The translations under genes and the position numbers were made by a program. From the NCBI GenBank assembly GCA_023411395.1, contig JAEYOV010000049.1, forward strand, positions 1-64,000: 64,000 nucleotides of DNA. Reading direction: 5' to 3'. This document shows, in pieces, positions 35,059 through 43,345 of the stretch. Positions within the stretch are counted from its first letter, which is position 1. Every line of letters starts with the position of its first letter. The stretch is from Bacillota bacterium (GTDB lineage Bacteria > Bacillota > Clostridia > Christensenellales > Aristaeellaceae). The notes under the pieces were generated by a model, which saw only the letters and a list, made by a program, of their open reading frames with translations, had not been told where the DNA came from and did no database searches.

Positions 35059-35919
35059 ATGACCGATGCCATATCTGCGCGCGGGCTGCGCAAAAGCTAT
35101 CAGGATTTTACCCTGCAGAATGTTTCCATCGCCCTGCCGCCGGGCCAGGTGATGGGCTTTGTGGGGGAAAACGGCGCGGGAAAGACCACCACCATCAAAG
35201 CCCTGCTTGGGGTTATCAGCAGGGACGCGGGAGATGTTGAGCTTCTGGGCCTGCCCATGGAGGGCAATGAAAAAAAGCTGAAGGAGCAAATCGGCGTTGT
35301 GCTGGCGGAAGGGCAGTTTCACGACTGTCTGACGCTTGGCGGCATCCGTAAAATTCTCAGAAACATTTATGCCACCTGGGATGAGAAGCTGTTTGAAAAG
35401 CTCTGCAGACAGTTTTCCCTGCCGGACAGGAAGCCCTACAAGGATTTTTCCACCGGCACCAAGCGCAAAACCGCCATCGTCGCGGCCCTCGCCCATCATC
35501 CAAGGCTGCTTATTCTGGATGAGCCCACCAGCGGCCTGGACCCGGTGGTAAGAGAGGAAATGCTGGACCTGTTCCTGGACTTCATGCAGCAGGACGACCA
35601 CGCCATCCTCTTTTCCAGCCACATCACAGGAGACCTGGACAAGATCGCCGACAGCATCACCTTTTTGCATCAGGGGAAAATCATCTTCAGCCGCAGCCGG
35701 GAGGATCTGGCCGAAAAAATGGGGCTTTTAAAGTGCGGCAGCGCAGCCTTCCAGGCTCTGGACAAAAGCCACGTGCTTCGCATCCGCAAAAGCGCCTTCG
35801 ATGTGGAGGCACTGGTGGATAACCGCCTCTTCTACGCCGGCCGTTACCCCGAACTGCTCCTGCAGCCTGCCACCACGGAAGAGATCATGTTGTTTTACGT
35901 CAGGGGGGAATCGCTATGA
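35059..35919 (+). CDS. ABC transporter ATP-binding protein
   Basis: The 286-aa ATPase has Walker A GENGAGKTT (about 34-42), a Q-loop region, a shortened signature FSTGTKRKTA (in place of LSGGQ) and Walker B LLILDEPTSGLDP. It is similar to YtrB-type ATPases that work with an ABC-2 permease. Start: ATG after GAAGGAGA. Its stop overlaps the permease start by 4 bases (ATGA), so they should be made together. Cargo unknown; related operons respond to cell-wall-active antibiotics. Confidence 0.92.
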   Translation: MTDAISARGLRKSYQDFTLQNVSIALPPGQVMGFVGENGAGKTTTIKALLGVISRDAGDVELLGLPMEGNEKKLKEQIGVVLAEGQFHDCLTLGGIRKILRNIYATWDEKLFEKLCRQFSLPDRKPYKDFSTGTKRKTAIVAALAHHPRLLILDEPTSGLDPVVREEMLDLFLDFMQQDDHAILFSSHITGDLDKIADSITFLHQGKIIFSRSREDLAEKMGLLKCGSAAFQALDKSHVLRIRKSAFDVEALVDNRLFYAGRYPELLLQPATTEEIMLFYVRGESL

Positions 35920-36548
35920 AAGGCCTGCTGCTAAAGGATTTTCTCCTGCTTAAAAAAACGGGCCGCATCTTTATTTTGCTGATGGGCTTGTACCTTGTCA
36001 TGACGGTTTTTATGGATACCGACCTGGGCCCGCTGATGGTTTTTATCTGCGGCATGCTCTCCATATCCACCTTTGCCTACGATGAGCAGGCCAAGTGGGA
36101 CGGTTACGCCCTCACCATGCCCCTGTCCAAGCGTGATCTGGTATGCGCCAAGTACATTCTGACCATCCTCCTGTGCCTTGTGGGCGCGGTAGCCGGCGCC
36201 ATCCTGAGCATTGCCGGAAGCCTGGACGCTCCTGTGACCGACTGGAATGGCATCCTCACCGCCTCCGGCATCGCGCTGTGCGCCAGCTATCTGTTCAACA
36301 GTCTGGCGCTGCCCCTTTTGTACAAGTTCGGCGCGGAAAAATCCCGCGTGATTCTGCTGGCCTGCTATGCCGTGCCCCTCATCGGCGCCTCGCTGGTGAT
36401 GAACGAGCTGGAGAAATCCACAGCCTCCCTCCTTCGCCTCCAGCCCCTTCTGAACCTGGGAGCCATCCTCCTCCCCTTCGTCACCATCGCCGCTCTGCTG
36501 ATCTCCTACTTTATCTCACTGCGCATCTATGGCAGAAAGGACGTCTGA
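35916..36548 (+). CDS. ABC-2 type transporter permease
   Basis: The 210-aa product has about six TM helices (first at about 14-32). The YDEQAKWDGYALTMPLSKRDLVCAKY loop after the second helix is typical of ABC-2 permeases of the YtrC/D or lantibiotic/acetoin-exporter style. It pairs with the ATPase encoded upstream (4-base overlap). A bidirectional terminator follows. Confidence 0.87.
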   Translation: MKGLLLKDFLLLKKTGRIFILLMGLYLVMTVFMDTDLGPLMVFICGMLSISTFAYDEQAKWDGYALTMPLSKRDLVCAKYILTILLCLVGAVAGAILSIAGSLDAPVTDWNGILTASGIALCASYLFNSLALPLLYKFGAEKSRVILLACYAVPLIGASLVMNELEKSTASLLRLQPLLNLGAILLPFVTIAALLISYFISLRIYGRKDV

Positions 36549-36574
36549 CAGGAAAGAAATGGATGGCACATAAT

Positions 36575-36610
36575 CGGGGAGGGCTTCGTTTGAAAGAGAA
36601 GCCCTCCCCG
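36575..36610. terminator. Bidirectional stem-loop terminator
   Basis: Perfect 13-bp stem CGGGGAGGGCTTC / GAAGCCCTCCCCG with a 10-base loop between the convergent ABC permease and the secreted repeat protein. Neither side has a long T-run. Confidence 0.65.
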
Positions 36611-36615
36611 AATGA

Positions 36616-37317
36616 TTATTTCACGATCAATCCAAAAATCTGGGGCGGCGCCGAAAACGCCATCATGCCATTGTACAGCACCGTCACCTCGTCCCCTGCT
36701 TCCAGCGCCTCCGGCAAAGCAGTTTCTTCGCCAAGGTTCACAAGGATGGCTCCCGTCTCCGTGTCCAGCATGAAATAGCCTTCCCCAATCTCCGCAACCG
36801 TGCCGGATGCCTTCGCGTACACATCCACCTTCAGCCCGCCCGCCTGGGCAGGATAGGACAGCGCCATGATGCCGCTGAAGTATACCGCCACAAAGTCCCC
36901 CTCATGAAGTGCAGCTTCCATTTCCGGCAGATGCACCGTTACCAGACTGTATTTTTCCGATTCCACCAAAGCGGTCCTGGCGGCCTCATCCAAGGAAAGC
37001 ACCGTGCCCTCAATCACAAAGCAGCTTATCTTTTGGGCCGTTACCTGAGGAGGCAGTGATTCCGCCATAGCCCCGTCATAATCCACAAACACATACTGGC
37101 CCGCCGTCAGGAAAGAAACTCCCTCCAGCAACGTTTCCTCATTGATTTGCACCAGGATCTGGCCTTGTGATATACTGCCCATCAGGAAGCTCCCGTCTTC
37201 ACCGACCTCCAGGATCACACCCTCCAACTGCGCCGGGATAGCCATTCCCGCCATTGCGCCGGGGATCATCCCGGCGGCAATCATCAGCACCAGCACAAAC
37301 AGAAAAACCTTTTTCAT
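36616..37317 (-). CDS. Secreted protein with three internal repeats
   Basis: The 233-aa product has a signal peptide (MKKVFLFVLVLMIAAGMIPGAMA). The mature part is three repeats of about 62 residues, each a beta-rich unit (EGxVLxxxE...) ending in a similar block: YDGAMAESLPPQ, FSGIMALSYPAQ and YNGMMAFSAPPQ. I know no family name for it. Start: ATG after AGGAGGTACTT. It is monocistronic and convergent with the ABC operon. The repeat fold is OB- or barrel-like by pattern only. Confidence 0.8.
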   Translation of the reverse strand: MKKVFLFVLVLMIAAGMIPGAMAGMAIPAQLEGVILEVGEDGSFLMGSISQGQILVQINEETLLEGVSFLTAGQYVFVDYDGAMAESLPPQVTAQKISCFVIEGTVLSLDEAARTALVESEKYSLVTVHLPEMEAALHEGDFVAVYFSGIMALSYPAQAGGLKVDVYAKASGTVAEIGEGYFMLDTETGAILVNLGEETALPEALEAGDEVTVLYNGMMAFSAPPQIFGLIVK

Positions 37318-37470
37318 AAGTACCTCCTAAAGCGATTTGTTTGCCTTCCTTACTGTTGGACGACAGGTTTTTGATTTTGTTCCCAGTGCCTCTCCACAGT
37401 ACCTTATGCCCCATGGATGGCATCGAATCTGCAATTCACCTTCCTACGGGAAGTTATGGATTCTGCGGAA

Positions 37471-37569
37471 ACTGGGAAATCCGCCGGAATCAGTCTGAGG
37501 AATCTACAGTCTGGGGAATCCGCAAGTCTGGGGAATCCGCCTGGGGAATTTACTGTCTGGGGAATCCGC
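37471..37569. repeat. Short repeat array (left part) flanking the IS30-type element
   Basis: Exact copies of TCTGGGGAATCCGC at 37510, 37527 and 37556 (first step 17 bases), plus degenerate copies near 37471, 37493 and 37541. The array continues on the far side of the IS at 39125. The 253-base gap from 37318 otherwise shows nothing. Confidence 0.75.
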
Positions 37570-39123
37570 GTAAATTCCCAAAGTAAGTTCCACAGTGGGA
37601 AGAGTGTAGAATTTACATAGAAAAGCAAAGGAAGTAAGTTTGGGAAAAGCGGTATCAAGTAAGGCTAAGCACGGTTAATCAGACATAGCAGAGCAAAGAA
37701 GTCGAAGCGAAACAAGCCTTGAAACGGGCCGTCTCAAAGTAACTTCCACCGTATGGGAATTAAGTATGGGAAATTTTCCAGTGGGTTTGCTAGAAAAGGA
37801 TTATTCTAAAAAGGCAGCAATTTAGGGGATTGGATCACTTTGTCAGGGGGAACGAATTGAACGCCCAGAATCTTGACAGCAGCTTCGCTAAAGATGAAAG
37901 TAAACATTTCGTATGGAGTTCTGCCATTCAGGATCTTTCTTTTGACGCCATTCACGTGGGAGAAAACCAGGTTGACCGTATCCTGTGTAAACCCGTCAAA
38001 GGATGAGCCTTTTGGGACGATGTCACGGAACAGGGTGTGATTCTTCTCAACATATGGCTTTTGGGAAGACTGCATAGGGTCACAGAAGAATAGATCGGTT
38101 TCCTTCTGTCCATCCAAACCATTCTCAATGGTGAAAACATCGGCAAATTCTCCCCCGTTGTCGGTAAGAATGATAGCCATGATGCTACCGAAACGAATGC
38201 CTGCAGCATCAAAGCGATTTTTGAGCGATTGGATTTTCTGTGCTGTTTCAGAGGCGGTTTTATTGTCTAAAAGAATGCCCGCCATGAAATTGCAAAGGGT
38301 AAAATCCAGCGTCAGTATGACCTTGCCGCCGATACGGCCAATGACTGTGTCCATCTCAACCCATGAGGCCATTCCACTTTCATTCATGAAGCGAAGGAAA
38401 TCTTCATAAGTTCTGCCGACTTTAAGCGCTTTGGGGACATAGTCATTAGGCCTTTTATTCCTGGGTTTGAATTTGACCACCCTTGGGAAATCAATCGCAC
38501 TAACCGAAAATATCCTTGTTTCAGATGCCGGTAAACAGTGGACTTGGATACACCGAGCTCTTTCGTCTGCATGATGTGGTACAGATGTTGCCCGTGTTGG
38601 ACACCTTCTGAAAGTACCCTGTCCATTTCGTAAAAAGATTCCTTGCTCAAGGAGATCCCCTCGCGGGCTTCGCAGAGCAGTGCCTCATATTCCTGATGCG
38701 CCTTTTTTGCGTGGTAGAACTGCTTCCGGTACTTGCACCGGGTGTGCCTTCTGTTGCATGGGTTGCACACGAACGGTGCTTTGAGTAGTGCCGGACAGAC
38801 TTCAGGCACTATGGGATTGCCGTGCATATCGGTTCTGGTCACATCGTCCACTGCAACGTCTAGATGCTTTTTCACCTCTTTGGAAATGGTAGTCTGGTCC
38901 TTGCCGATCCTTTTGGCTATTGCCTTGAATGTCATCCCATGATACAGGCAATCCTGTATCTCAATACGGTTTTCCATGGTCAGATGCTTGTTCTTTTGTG
39001 TTTCTGTGTTTGTCATGGCTTCCTCATCGTCCTGGAAAATTTCCCGGACTTAATTCTACCAGATGCCGTGTCAGACTAAATTCCACTCCCGCGTCCACTG
39101 TGGAACTTACTTTGGGAATTTAC
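37570..39123 (-). mobile_element. IS30-family insertion sequence
   Basis: A 1554-bp element bounded by perfect 29-bp inverted repeats (37570-37598 and 39095-39123; outer sequence GTAAATTCCCAAAG... reading inward from either end). It holds one transposase gene broken by a frameshift. A subterminal near-copy of the repeat (AAAGTAACTTCCAC...) lies at 37736-37759. IS30 elements use a DDE transposase and often target palindromic or repeat DNA. Confidence 0.85.
37806..39016 (-). pseudogene. IS30-family transposase, frameshifted
   Basis: Two overlapping reading frames make one transposase. The N-terminal part (39016 to about 38500) has a HTH (MTFKAIAKRIGKDQTTISKEVKKH) and a zinc-like CNPCNRRHTRCKY. 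The C-terminal part (to 37806) has the IS30 DDE core: EMDTVIGRIGG, ILTDNGGEF, and EKNHTLFRDIVPKG. The break is at ATATTTTCGG near 38510-38520; a -1 shift there joins GYF to SVSAIDFPRVVKFKPR, the expected continuation. IS30 enzymes are normally one frame, so a lost base is the likelier cause, but slippage on TTTT is possible. Start ATG follows GAGGAAG. Confidence 0.85.
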
Positions 39124-39124
39124 T

Positions 39125-39155
39125 TCTGGGGAATCCGCACTTCTGGGGAATCCGC
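39125..39155. repeat. Short repeat array (right part)
   Basis: Two exact copies of TCTGGGGAATCCGC at 39125 and 39142 (17-base period), in the same orientation as the copies left of the IS, directly after the right inverted repeat and about 12 bases before the tRNA promoter. Confidence 0.75.
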
Positions 39156-39166
39156 CTGAAAAAGTC

Positions 39167-39195
39167 TAGACAAACCGCCATCGGTCTGTTATAAT
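39167..39195 (+). promoter_or_regulatory. Sigma-A promoter of the tRNA operon
   Basis: -35 TAGACA (39167-39172), 17-base spacer, perfect -10 TATAAT (39190-39195); the tRNA starts 17 bases downstream. Confidence 0.82.
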
Positions 39196-39211
39196 GATGC
39201 ACGCTGGATTT

Positions 39212-39287
39212 GCCAATATAGCTCAGTTGGTAGAGCAGCGGTTTCGTAAACCGCAGGTCAAGGGTTCGAGTCCCTTTATTGGCTCCA
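39212..39287 (+). tRNA. tRNA-Thr (anticodon CGT)
   Basis: 76-nt cloverleaf: acceptor GCCAATA / TATTGGC with encoded CCA, D-arm GCTC...GAGC, anticodon stem-loop with loop TTCGTAA (anticodon CGT, reads ACG), and a T-arm with GGTTCGAGTCC. Six bases ahead of the next tRNA. Confidence 0.95.
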
Positions 39288-39293
39288 TTTTTT

Positions 39294-39370
39294 CGAGGTG
39301 TAGCGCAGTTTGGTAGCGCGTTTGGTTCGGGACCAAAAGGTCGCAGGTTCAAATCCTGTCACCTCGACCA
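39294..39370 (+). tRNA. tRNA-Pro (anticodon CGG)
   Basis: 77-nt cloverleaf: acceptor CGAGGTG / CACCTCG with discriminator A and encoded CCA, anticodon stem TTTGG / CCAAA with loop TTCGGGA (anticodon CGG, reads CCG), and a T-arm with GGTTCAAATCC. It is co-transcribed with tRNA-Thr. Confidence 0.95.
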
Positions 39371-39374
39371 CATG

Positions 39375-39408
39375 AAAAGCCCGGAGAATCAAGGTTCTCC
39401 GGGCTTTT
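39375..39408 (+). terminator. Terminator of the tRNA operon
   Basis: Perfect 14-bp stem AAAAGCCCGGAGAA / TTCTCCGGGCTTTT with a 6-base loop, four bases after the tRNA-Pro CCA end. Confidence 0.9.
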
Positions 39409-39470
39409 GCATTTCTCCAAGTACACACAAAAGTACACGCTTTGGATTTCAGAAGATCGACATCAGTGAA

Positions 39471-39493
39471 GGGTTCAACTCCCATCACCTCCA
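39471..39493 (+). other. tRNA 3'-end-like remnant, candidate attachment site
   Basis: GGGTTCAACTCCCATCACCT followed by CCA reads like a T-arm and acceptor end of a tRNA without the 5' part. About 20 of 25 bases match the 3' end of the tRNA-Pro gene 100 bases upstream. Just before it is AAGTACACACAAAAGTACAC, a direct-repeat motif. The gap 39371-39543 has no gene. It may be an att site scar. Confidence 0.45.
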
Positions 39494-39543
39494 TCAAGTA
39501 AAAACCAATCACCACACTTTTAACAACGCATCTATTTCCACCA

Positions 39544-39702
39544 CTACGGATTTACATTCTTCCGCGGCGTCCATCGAACACCCTCCAACTGGTAGTGCAC
39601 CTCCCCTCTCCATTGTCGTCGACGCAGCTGAACTAAAAAAGTGGTATTGAGCTTCATCTCATATGTTATACCGTTGCCACGAATGATAATCCTGGGTGCC
39701 AT
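39544..39702 (-). CDS. Small hypothetical protein
   Basis: A 52-aa basic product (MAPRIIIRGNGITYEMKLN..., then QWRGEVHYQLEGVRWTPRKN). The WxGEVxxxLEGxxW pattern resembles short proteins seen on clostridial mobile elements, but I cannot name the family. AAGGAAGG lies 6 bases before the ATG, better than expected for a random frame. It stands alone in an AT-rich stretch, divergent from the methyltransferase gene. Confidence 0.45.
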   Translation of the reverse strand: MAPRIIIRGNGITYEMKLNTTFLVQLRRRQWRGEVHYQLEGVRWTPRKNVNP

Positions 39703-39849
39703 GATACCTTCCTTAAACATTGAAATATTCCTGCAATTATAGAGGTTTAGGACATTCAATTATGGTATAATCCACACACAAGTCTCCTTTTGAAAACTTG
39801 CCATAACGACAAAGATGTTATAAAATACACCGAGGAAAGAGGTGAAATT

Positions 39850-41445
39850 GTGGCTGCAACATTATCAGCACAAAGGCAGACAGGTTCATTTTACACTGAG
39901 CAATCTATAGCAAAATATATGGTGGACTGGGCAATTCGCAGCCCATGCGACCATATACTCGAGCCTTCGTTCGGTGACGGGGTCTTTATTGAAGCATCGG
40001 CGCAACGAATAAGAAAACTTGGAAACAAATCACCTAACATTACTGCTGTTGAGCTCAAAGAAGATACCTTTAGACGTTTTGGTAATAAGGGTATTGATAT
40101 TACCGCATATCATGATGACTATCTGGGCGTGACCTTACATGATAACGTTGATGTTGTTATTGGAAACCCTCCATACGTAAGTTTAAAACACCTACCGGAA
40201 GATCAAAAAAGAAATGCACTAAATATACTATCAAATCATGATATAGCTGCTCCACTCAACGGCAGCCTTTGGCTTCCGTTTGTACTTCATAGTGTGGACT
40301 CACTAAATGATGGTGGCCGATTGGCATTCGTATTACCTTTTGAAATAACATATGTAAAGTATGCATTTGAAATGTGGAATTTCCTTGCTGAGAGATTCGG
40401 TCAATTAACCGTTGTTAGGCTTTACGAGGATTTCTTTCCAGATGTTGATGTGGAAACGATTTTACTTCTTGCAGAAGATAAGGGTAAACAAACAGCCAGT
40501 GTTGAATATATCATTTATGAATCTATCTACAATATGTGTTTAAACATCGCCATGTCAACTAACACCGTGAAGATAGTTGATATAACACAAAACAAAAAAC
40601 CCTTCATTTCATCTTTGATCACGAACGCACAAAAATCAAATGCTAATATTATTTTTTTTTCTGATGAAATCTTAACACCTTTAGTTGATGTGTGTAAGTT
40701 CAAAATCGGATATGTTTCAGCAGATAAAGCTTTTTTTCACCCCAATGAGAGCACAGTAAAAAAATACAATCTATCATCTAATAGCCTTGTTCCATGTATT
40801 CAAAACGGAAAACAAATAAACGGTGGAACAGGTATCGGTGTATTTGTTGACGAAGGATTATGCGCATCGAAGCTATACCTTCCTTTAAGTCCCAATGATC
40901 AAGATAAAGAATATATAAAACATGGAGAAGAACTCGGCGTTTCAAAGAAATATAAGTGCTCCCACCGTAATCCTTGGTATATAACACCGACGGTGGAAAT
41001 CCCTGATGTAATATTGACCGTATTTGGTGACTTGCCAAAGCTTGTGATAAACAGTGGAGGTTATGCAGTATCAAACAGTTTATTGTGCGGAACCCTTAAA
41101 GGTATAACCGCAAAAGAACTTGTGGCACGATGGTATAACAGCCTCACACTATTATCGATCGAATTGTCGGCGCATTCACTTGGTGGTGGCAGCTTCGTTA
41201 TTATCCCTGGAGAGGCTGACCAGCTAAAAATAGTTAGGCCATTACCAGAAGCTAATGTAGACGATATTAGCTCTTCTATTAACAAATGTATTTGTGATCG
41301 CTCAATTAGTGAAGCATATAAATTGGGCGATGAACTTGTGCTGCAAAATATTCTAGGGCTCACACAGTTACAAATCTTTCAAATAAGAAGTGCTATTGAG
41401 ACCCTGCGCAAGTGGCGCCTCCCACACAACAGAAGGCACAAGTAA
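39850..41445 (+). CDS. DNA adenine methyltransferase (type II-like, NPPY)
   Basis: The 531-aa product has motif X-like TGSFYT at 11-16, motif I LEPSFGDGVF at 37-46, and the catalytic NPPY at 106-109, followed by a long C-terminal target-recognition region. It is an N6-adenine methyltransferase that would protect host DNA from a cognate nuclease. Start: GTG with AAAGAGGTG just upstream; the frame is open 20 codons further with no ribosome site. It is AT-rich compared with the flanks, indicating recent transfer. The convergent gene 13 bases downstream is the candidate endonuclease. Confidence 0.88.
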   Translation: MAATLSAQRQTGSFYTEQSIAKYMVDWAIRSPCDHILEPSFGDGVFIEASAQRIRKLGNKSPNITAVELKEDTFRRFGNKGIDITAYHDDYLGVTLHDNVDVVIGNPPYVSLKHLPEDQKRNALNILSNHDIAAPLNGSLWLPFVLHSVDSLNDGGRLAFVLPFEITYVKYAFEMWNFLAERFGQLTVVRLYEDFFPDVDVETILLLAEDKGKQTASVEYIIYESIYNMCLNIAMSTNTVKIVDITQNKKPFISSLITNAQKSNANIIFFSDEILTPLVDVCKFKIGYVSADKAFFHPNESTVKKYNLSSNSLVPCIQNGKQINGGTGIGVFVDEGLCASKLYLPLSPNDQDKEYIKHGEELGVSKKYKCSHRNPWYITPTVEIPDVILTVFGDLPKLVINSGGYAVSNSLLCGTLKGITAKELVARWYNSLTLLSIELSAHSLGGGSFVIIPGEADQLKIVRPLPEANVDDISSSINKCICDRSISEAYKLGDELVLQNILGLTQLQIFQIRSAIETLRKWRLPHNRRHK

Positions 41446-41458
41446 CAAAAAGGCAGAA

Positions 41459-42088
41459 CTAGAGAGGTTTTCTGTCATTATAGGTTGAGATAATATTATC
41501 AAAAAATCCTTGGAACTGCAATTTCTCTGAAGTTGGCAACAAAATTGGTGGGTCTTGTTCGAAATCAACTTTTAGAAATGCAAAATGCTCATATTTGTCT
41601 TTAGGGTCTCGCCAATCAACGCGACCTGCTATTCTTTCAAAGAGTCTTTCGGCGCGTTCAAGATTTACAGTTTCGTTGATACCAGGCTTAATTGCTTTCT
41701 TGGGTAATACATAAATATAAGCAAGCACTGCCATGGGGAAACGATCATGCAAAGAAATACAGTCACCAATGATTTCTTCATAATATGTAAGGATGTTCTT
41801 GGAAACGGAAGACATCTGACTTCGAATACCAATAATTATTTGTGGCCCATTAATATTTTCTATAATAGCAACATCAACATCCTTTGGCTTATGAGAACCA
41901 TATATTGTAGCCTCTTTGAGAATCTCATAACTATCACCAGAAATGCCGAGATCACGCAATTCCTCAACGCATAGATCGTGAAGAACATTGATGAACGACT
42001 GACTTCTTACGGAGTGATTGGGATCTTCAAGATATTTTACTTTCATATTAACAAGGCAGTCTGTCAACCGAGTTGGGCTTATTGGCAT
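41459..42088 (-). CDS. Putative type II restriction endonuclease
   Basis: The 209-aa product is AT-rich and convergent with the adenine methyltransferase gene (13-base gap), the usual setting for the cognate nuclease. Sequence support is partial: D72 in KPKDVDVAII followed by GIRSQ (87-91) could be a PD-(D/E)xK-like core with a Q in place of the second acid. No family is recognised with confidence. Start: ATG with GGAG 9 bases upstream; a TTG 24 bases further is less likely. Confidence 0.6.
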   Translation of the reverse strand: MPISPTRLTDCLVNMKVKYLEDPNHSVRSQSFINVLHDLCVEELRDLGISGDSYEILKEATIYGSHKPKDVDVAIIENINGPQIIIGIRSQMSSVSKNILTYYEEIIGDCISLHDRFPMAVLAYIYVLPKKAIKPGINETVNLERAERLFERIAGRVDWRDPKDKYEHFAFLKVDFEQDPPILLPTSEKLQFQGFFDNIISTYNDRKPL

Positions 42089-42190
42089 GTCAATCACTCC
42101 AAACTTTTCCAAATATCAATACACTAATAATATCACATTTTATACTTTATTGCATCCCTAAATTTAAATGACACTCTAAACATAAACAAA

Positions 42191-42226
42191 AAAAGTGGCT
42201 TCTCGATTTGAGGAAGTCACTTTTCT
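42191..42226. terminator. Terminator after the GGCT gene
   Basis: Stem AAAAGTGGCTTCTC / GAGGAAGTCACTTTT with small mismatches and a 5-base loop, flanked by A- and T-runs. It can end the minus-strand amidoligase/GGCT module. Confidence 0.7.
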
Positions 42227-42244
42227 TACATTTACTGTATACAA

Positions 42245-42730
42245 TTACCAACTTGAACGTATTGTGCGCCTCACTGCCTCTGACAGATACCGCTGATTGA
42301 ACCCTACCGTTCGATATCCCTCCCTGATACAATCAAGATAGGTTTGGTTAGGTGGAGCCAGGCAACCATAATTCATAATATAGATCATAGCCTCCATCTC
42401 CAACGTTGCAGTCTGTGACATGACTTTGTTGGGTAGCCATTCAACGCTTTCCACATTTACGACTTCCTTCCGATAAAATGAAGGGTATCCCTCGTAGCAG
42501 TCCAAGGCATCCTCGCAGGCCTCGGTGATTGCCCACAGCAGGATCGGCACCCGGCGCCCCTTGCGCGGCTCAACGGTGGCCACGCCGCAGCCCCTGGCTC
42601 TGCCCAAGAACGCCAGCTGGTAATCCATGAGCCACCCCTTGCCGATCACCCGCGCAGCCGGGCAGCGCTGGGCCATTTGCTCCAGGTTGATGTTGGACCC
42701 ATAAGCAGCATAAACTTTCAAGATTTCCAC
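42245..42730 (-). CDS. Gamma-glutamylcyclotransferase-like protein (GGCT/AIG2 fold)
   Basis: The 161-aa product has the substrate-loop motif AYGSN (9-13) and the segment LDCYEGYPSFYRKE carrying the catalytic Glu, as in GGCT/AIG2/BtrG proteins. These release gamma-glutamyl groups as 5-oxoproline or remove protecting gamma-Glu from amines. It is last in the run with two small genes and lies downstream of an amidoligase gene, so it may process the amidoligase product. The start is GTG at 42730 or TTG at 42721 (AAAGGTGG upstream fits the TTG). Confidence 0.88.
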   Translation of the reverse strand: MEILKVYAAYGSNINLEQMAQRCPAARVIGKGWLMDYQLAFLGRARGCGVATVEPRKGRRVPILLWAITEACEDALDCYEGYPSFYRKEVVNVESVEWLPNKVMSQTATLEMEAMIYIMNYGCLAPPNQTYLDCIREGYRTVGFNQRYLSEAVRRTIRSSW

Positions 42731-42772
42731 CTTTCCGCCCCGGAGCCTGTGCCCCAGGGCAACCTTTCATTT

Positions 42773-43051
42773 TTATTGATAGCACTTCAGCGTCTGCCTG
42801 ACCACCGCCAGACATTGCTTCTCCGTACCCCAGTAGTATTTGTGGCTGCCGTTGGGCTTGCCCATCCGCATGCCGCCATAGGTCGCATGGATATCGAACA
42901 TGCCCCGCCCGGTTTCAATAGCGGCCTCCAGGATCATCAGGGGTTCCAGGTACGCGGGCCGGTTGGGGTCCAGCTTTACTTCTGCGGTAAATCCCATGGC
43001 CCGCAGGCCCTCGGCAAGGGTGTCAAGGTTCAGGTTTTGGTTTGCGCTCAT
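42773..43051 (-). CDS. Small hypothetical protein in the amidoligase module
   Basis: I do not recognise this 92-aa protein (MSANQNLNLDTLAEGLRAMG..., ending KYYWGTEKQCLAVVRQTLKCYQ). No signal peptide or TM segment. Start: ATG after AAGGAGGGG, a strong site. It is 42 bases ahead of the GGCT gene and 51 behind the 70-aa gene; the three likely form one operon. Confidence 0.75.
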   Translation of the reverse strand: MSANQNLNLDTLAEGLRAMGFTAEVKLDPNRPAYLEPLMILEAAIETGRGMFDIHATYGGMRMGKPNGSHKYYWGTEKQCLAVVRQTLKCYQ

Positions 43052-43102
43052 AGTGTGCCCCTCCTTCGTGTAGGCGGCTTTGCCCCCGCCCTGGGCTGTG
43101 TT

Positions 43103-43315
43103 TTAGCGCCTGGTGATCACCGCGTAGTAGAAACCGAAAACATCCCTGGCTGCTCCGTACACCAGGCTATCCGTGGAGCCGTGGAGCATGTCATCCGCCA
43201 TAGCAAACCCGGCCAGTTTCATGGACGCCTGGCGGGTTTCCTCGCGGGTCAGGCCTTCGAACTTGTACTCGCCTTCCTTTTGCAGCCGCCTGATCATTTC
43301 CGCCGTGTACTTCAT
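43103..43315 (-). CDS. Small hypothetical protein, first gene of the GGCT operon
   Basis: A 70-aa helical, soluble protein (MKYTAEMIRRLQKEGEYKFE..., LTREETRQASMKLAGFAMADDML). Not recognised. Start: ATG 8-9 bases after AAAGGGG. It follows promoter/leader module A at 43346-43410, which is nearly the same as the leader of the amidoligase gene. Confidence 0.75.
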   Translation of the reverse strand: MKYTAEMIRRLQKEGEYKFEGLTREETRQASMKLAGFAMADDMLHGSTDSLVYGAARDVFGFYYAVITRR

Positions 43316-43345
43316 CTGCAGCGCCCCTTTCGTTTGATTGTGTGT

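Noticed and set aside
37471..37569. Possible CRISPR array
   Set aside because: The 14-bp units are spaced by only 3 to 15 bases with no proper spacers and no cas genes.
39276..39515. Minus-strand open frames across the two tRNA genes
   Set aside because: They read through structured tRNA sequence in antisense; the tRNAs are certain.
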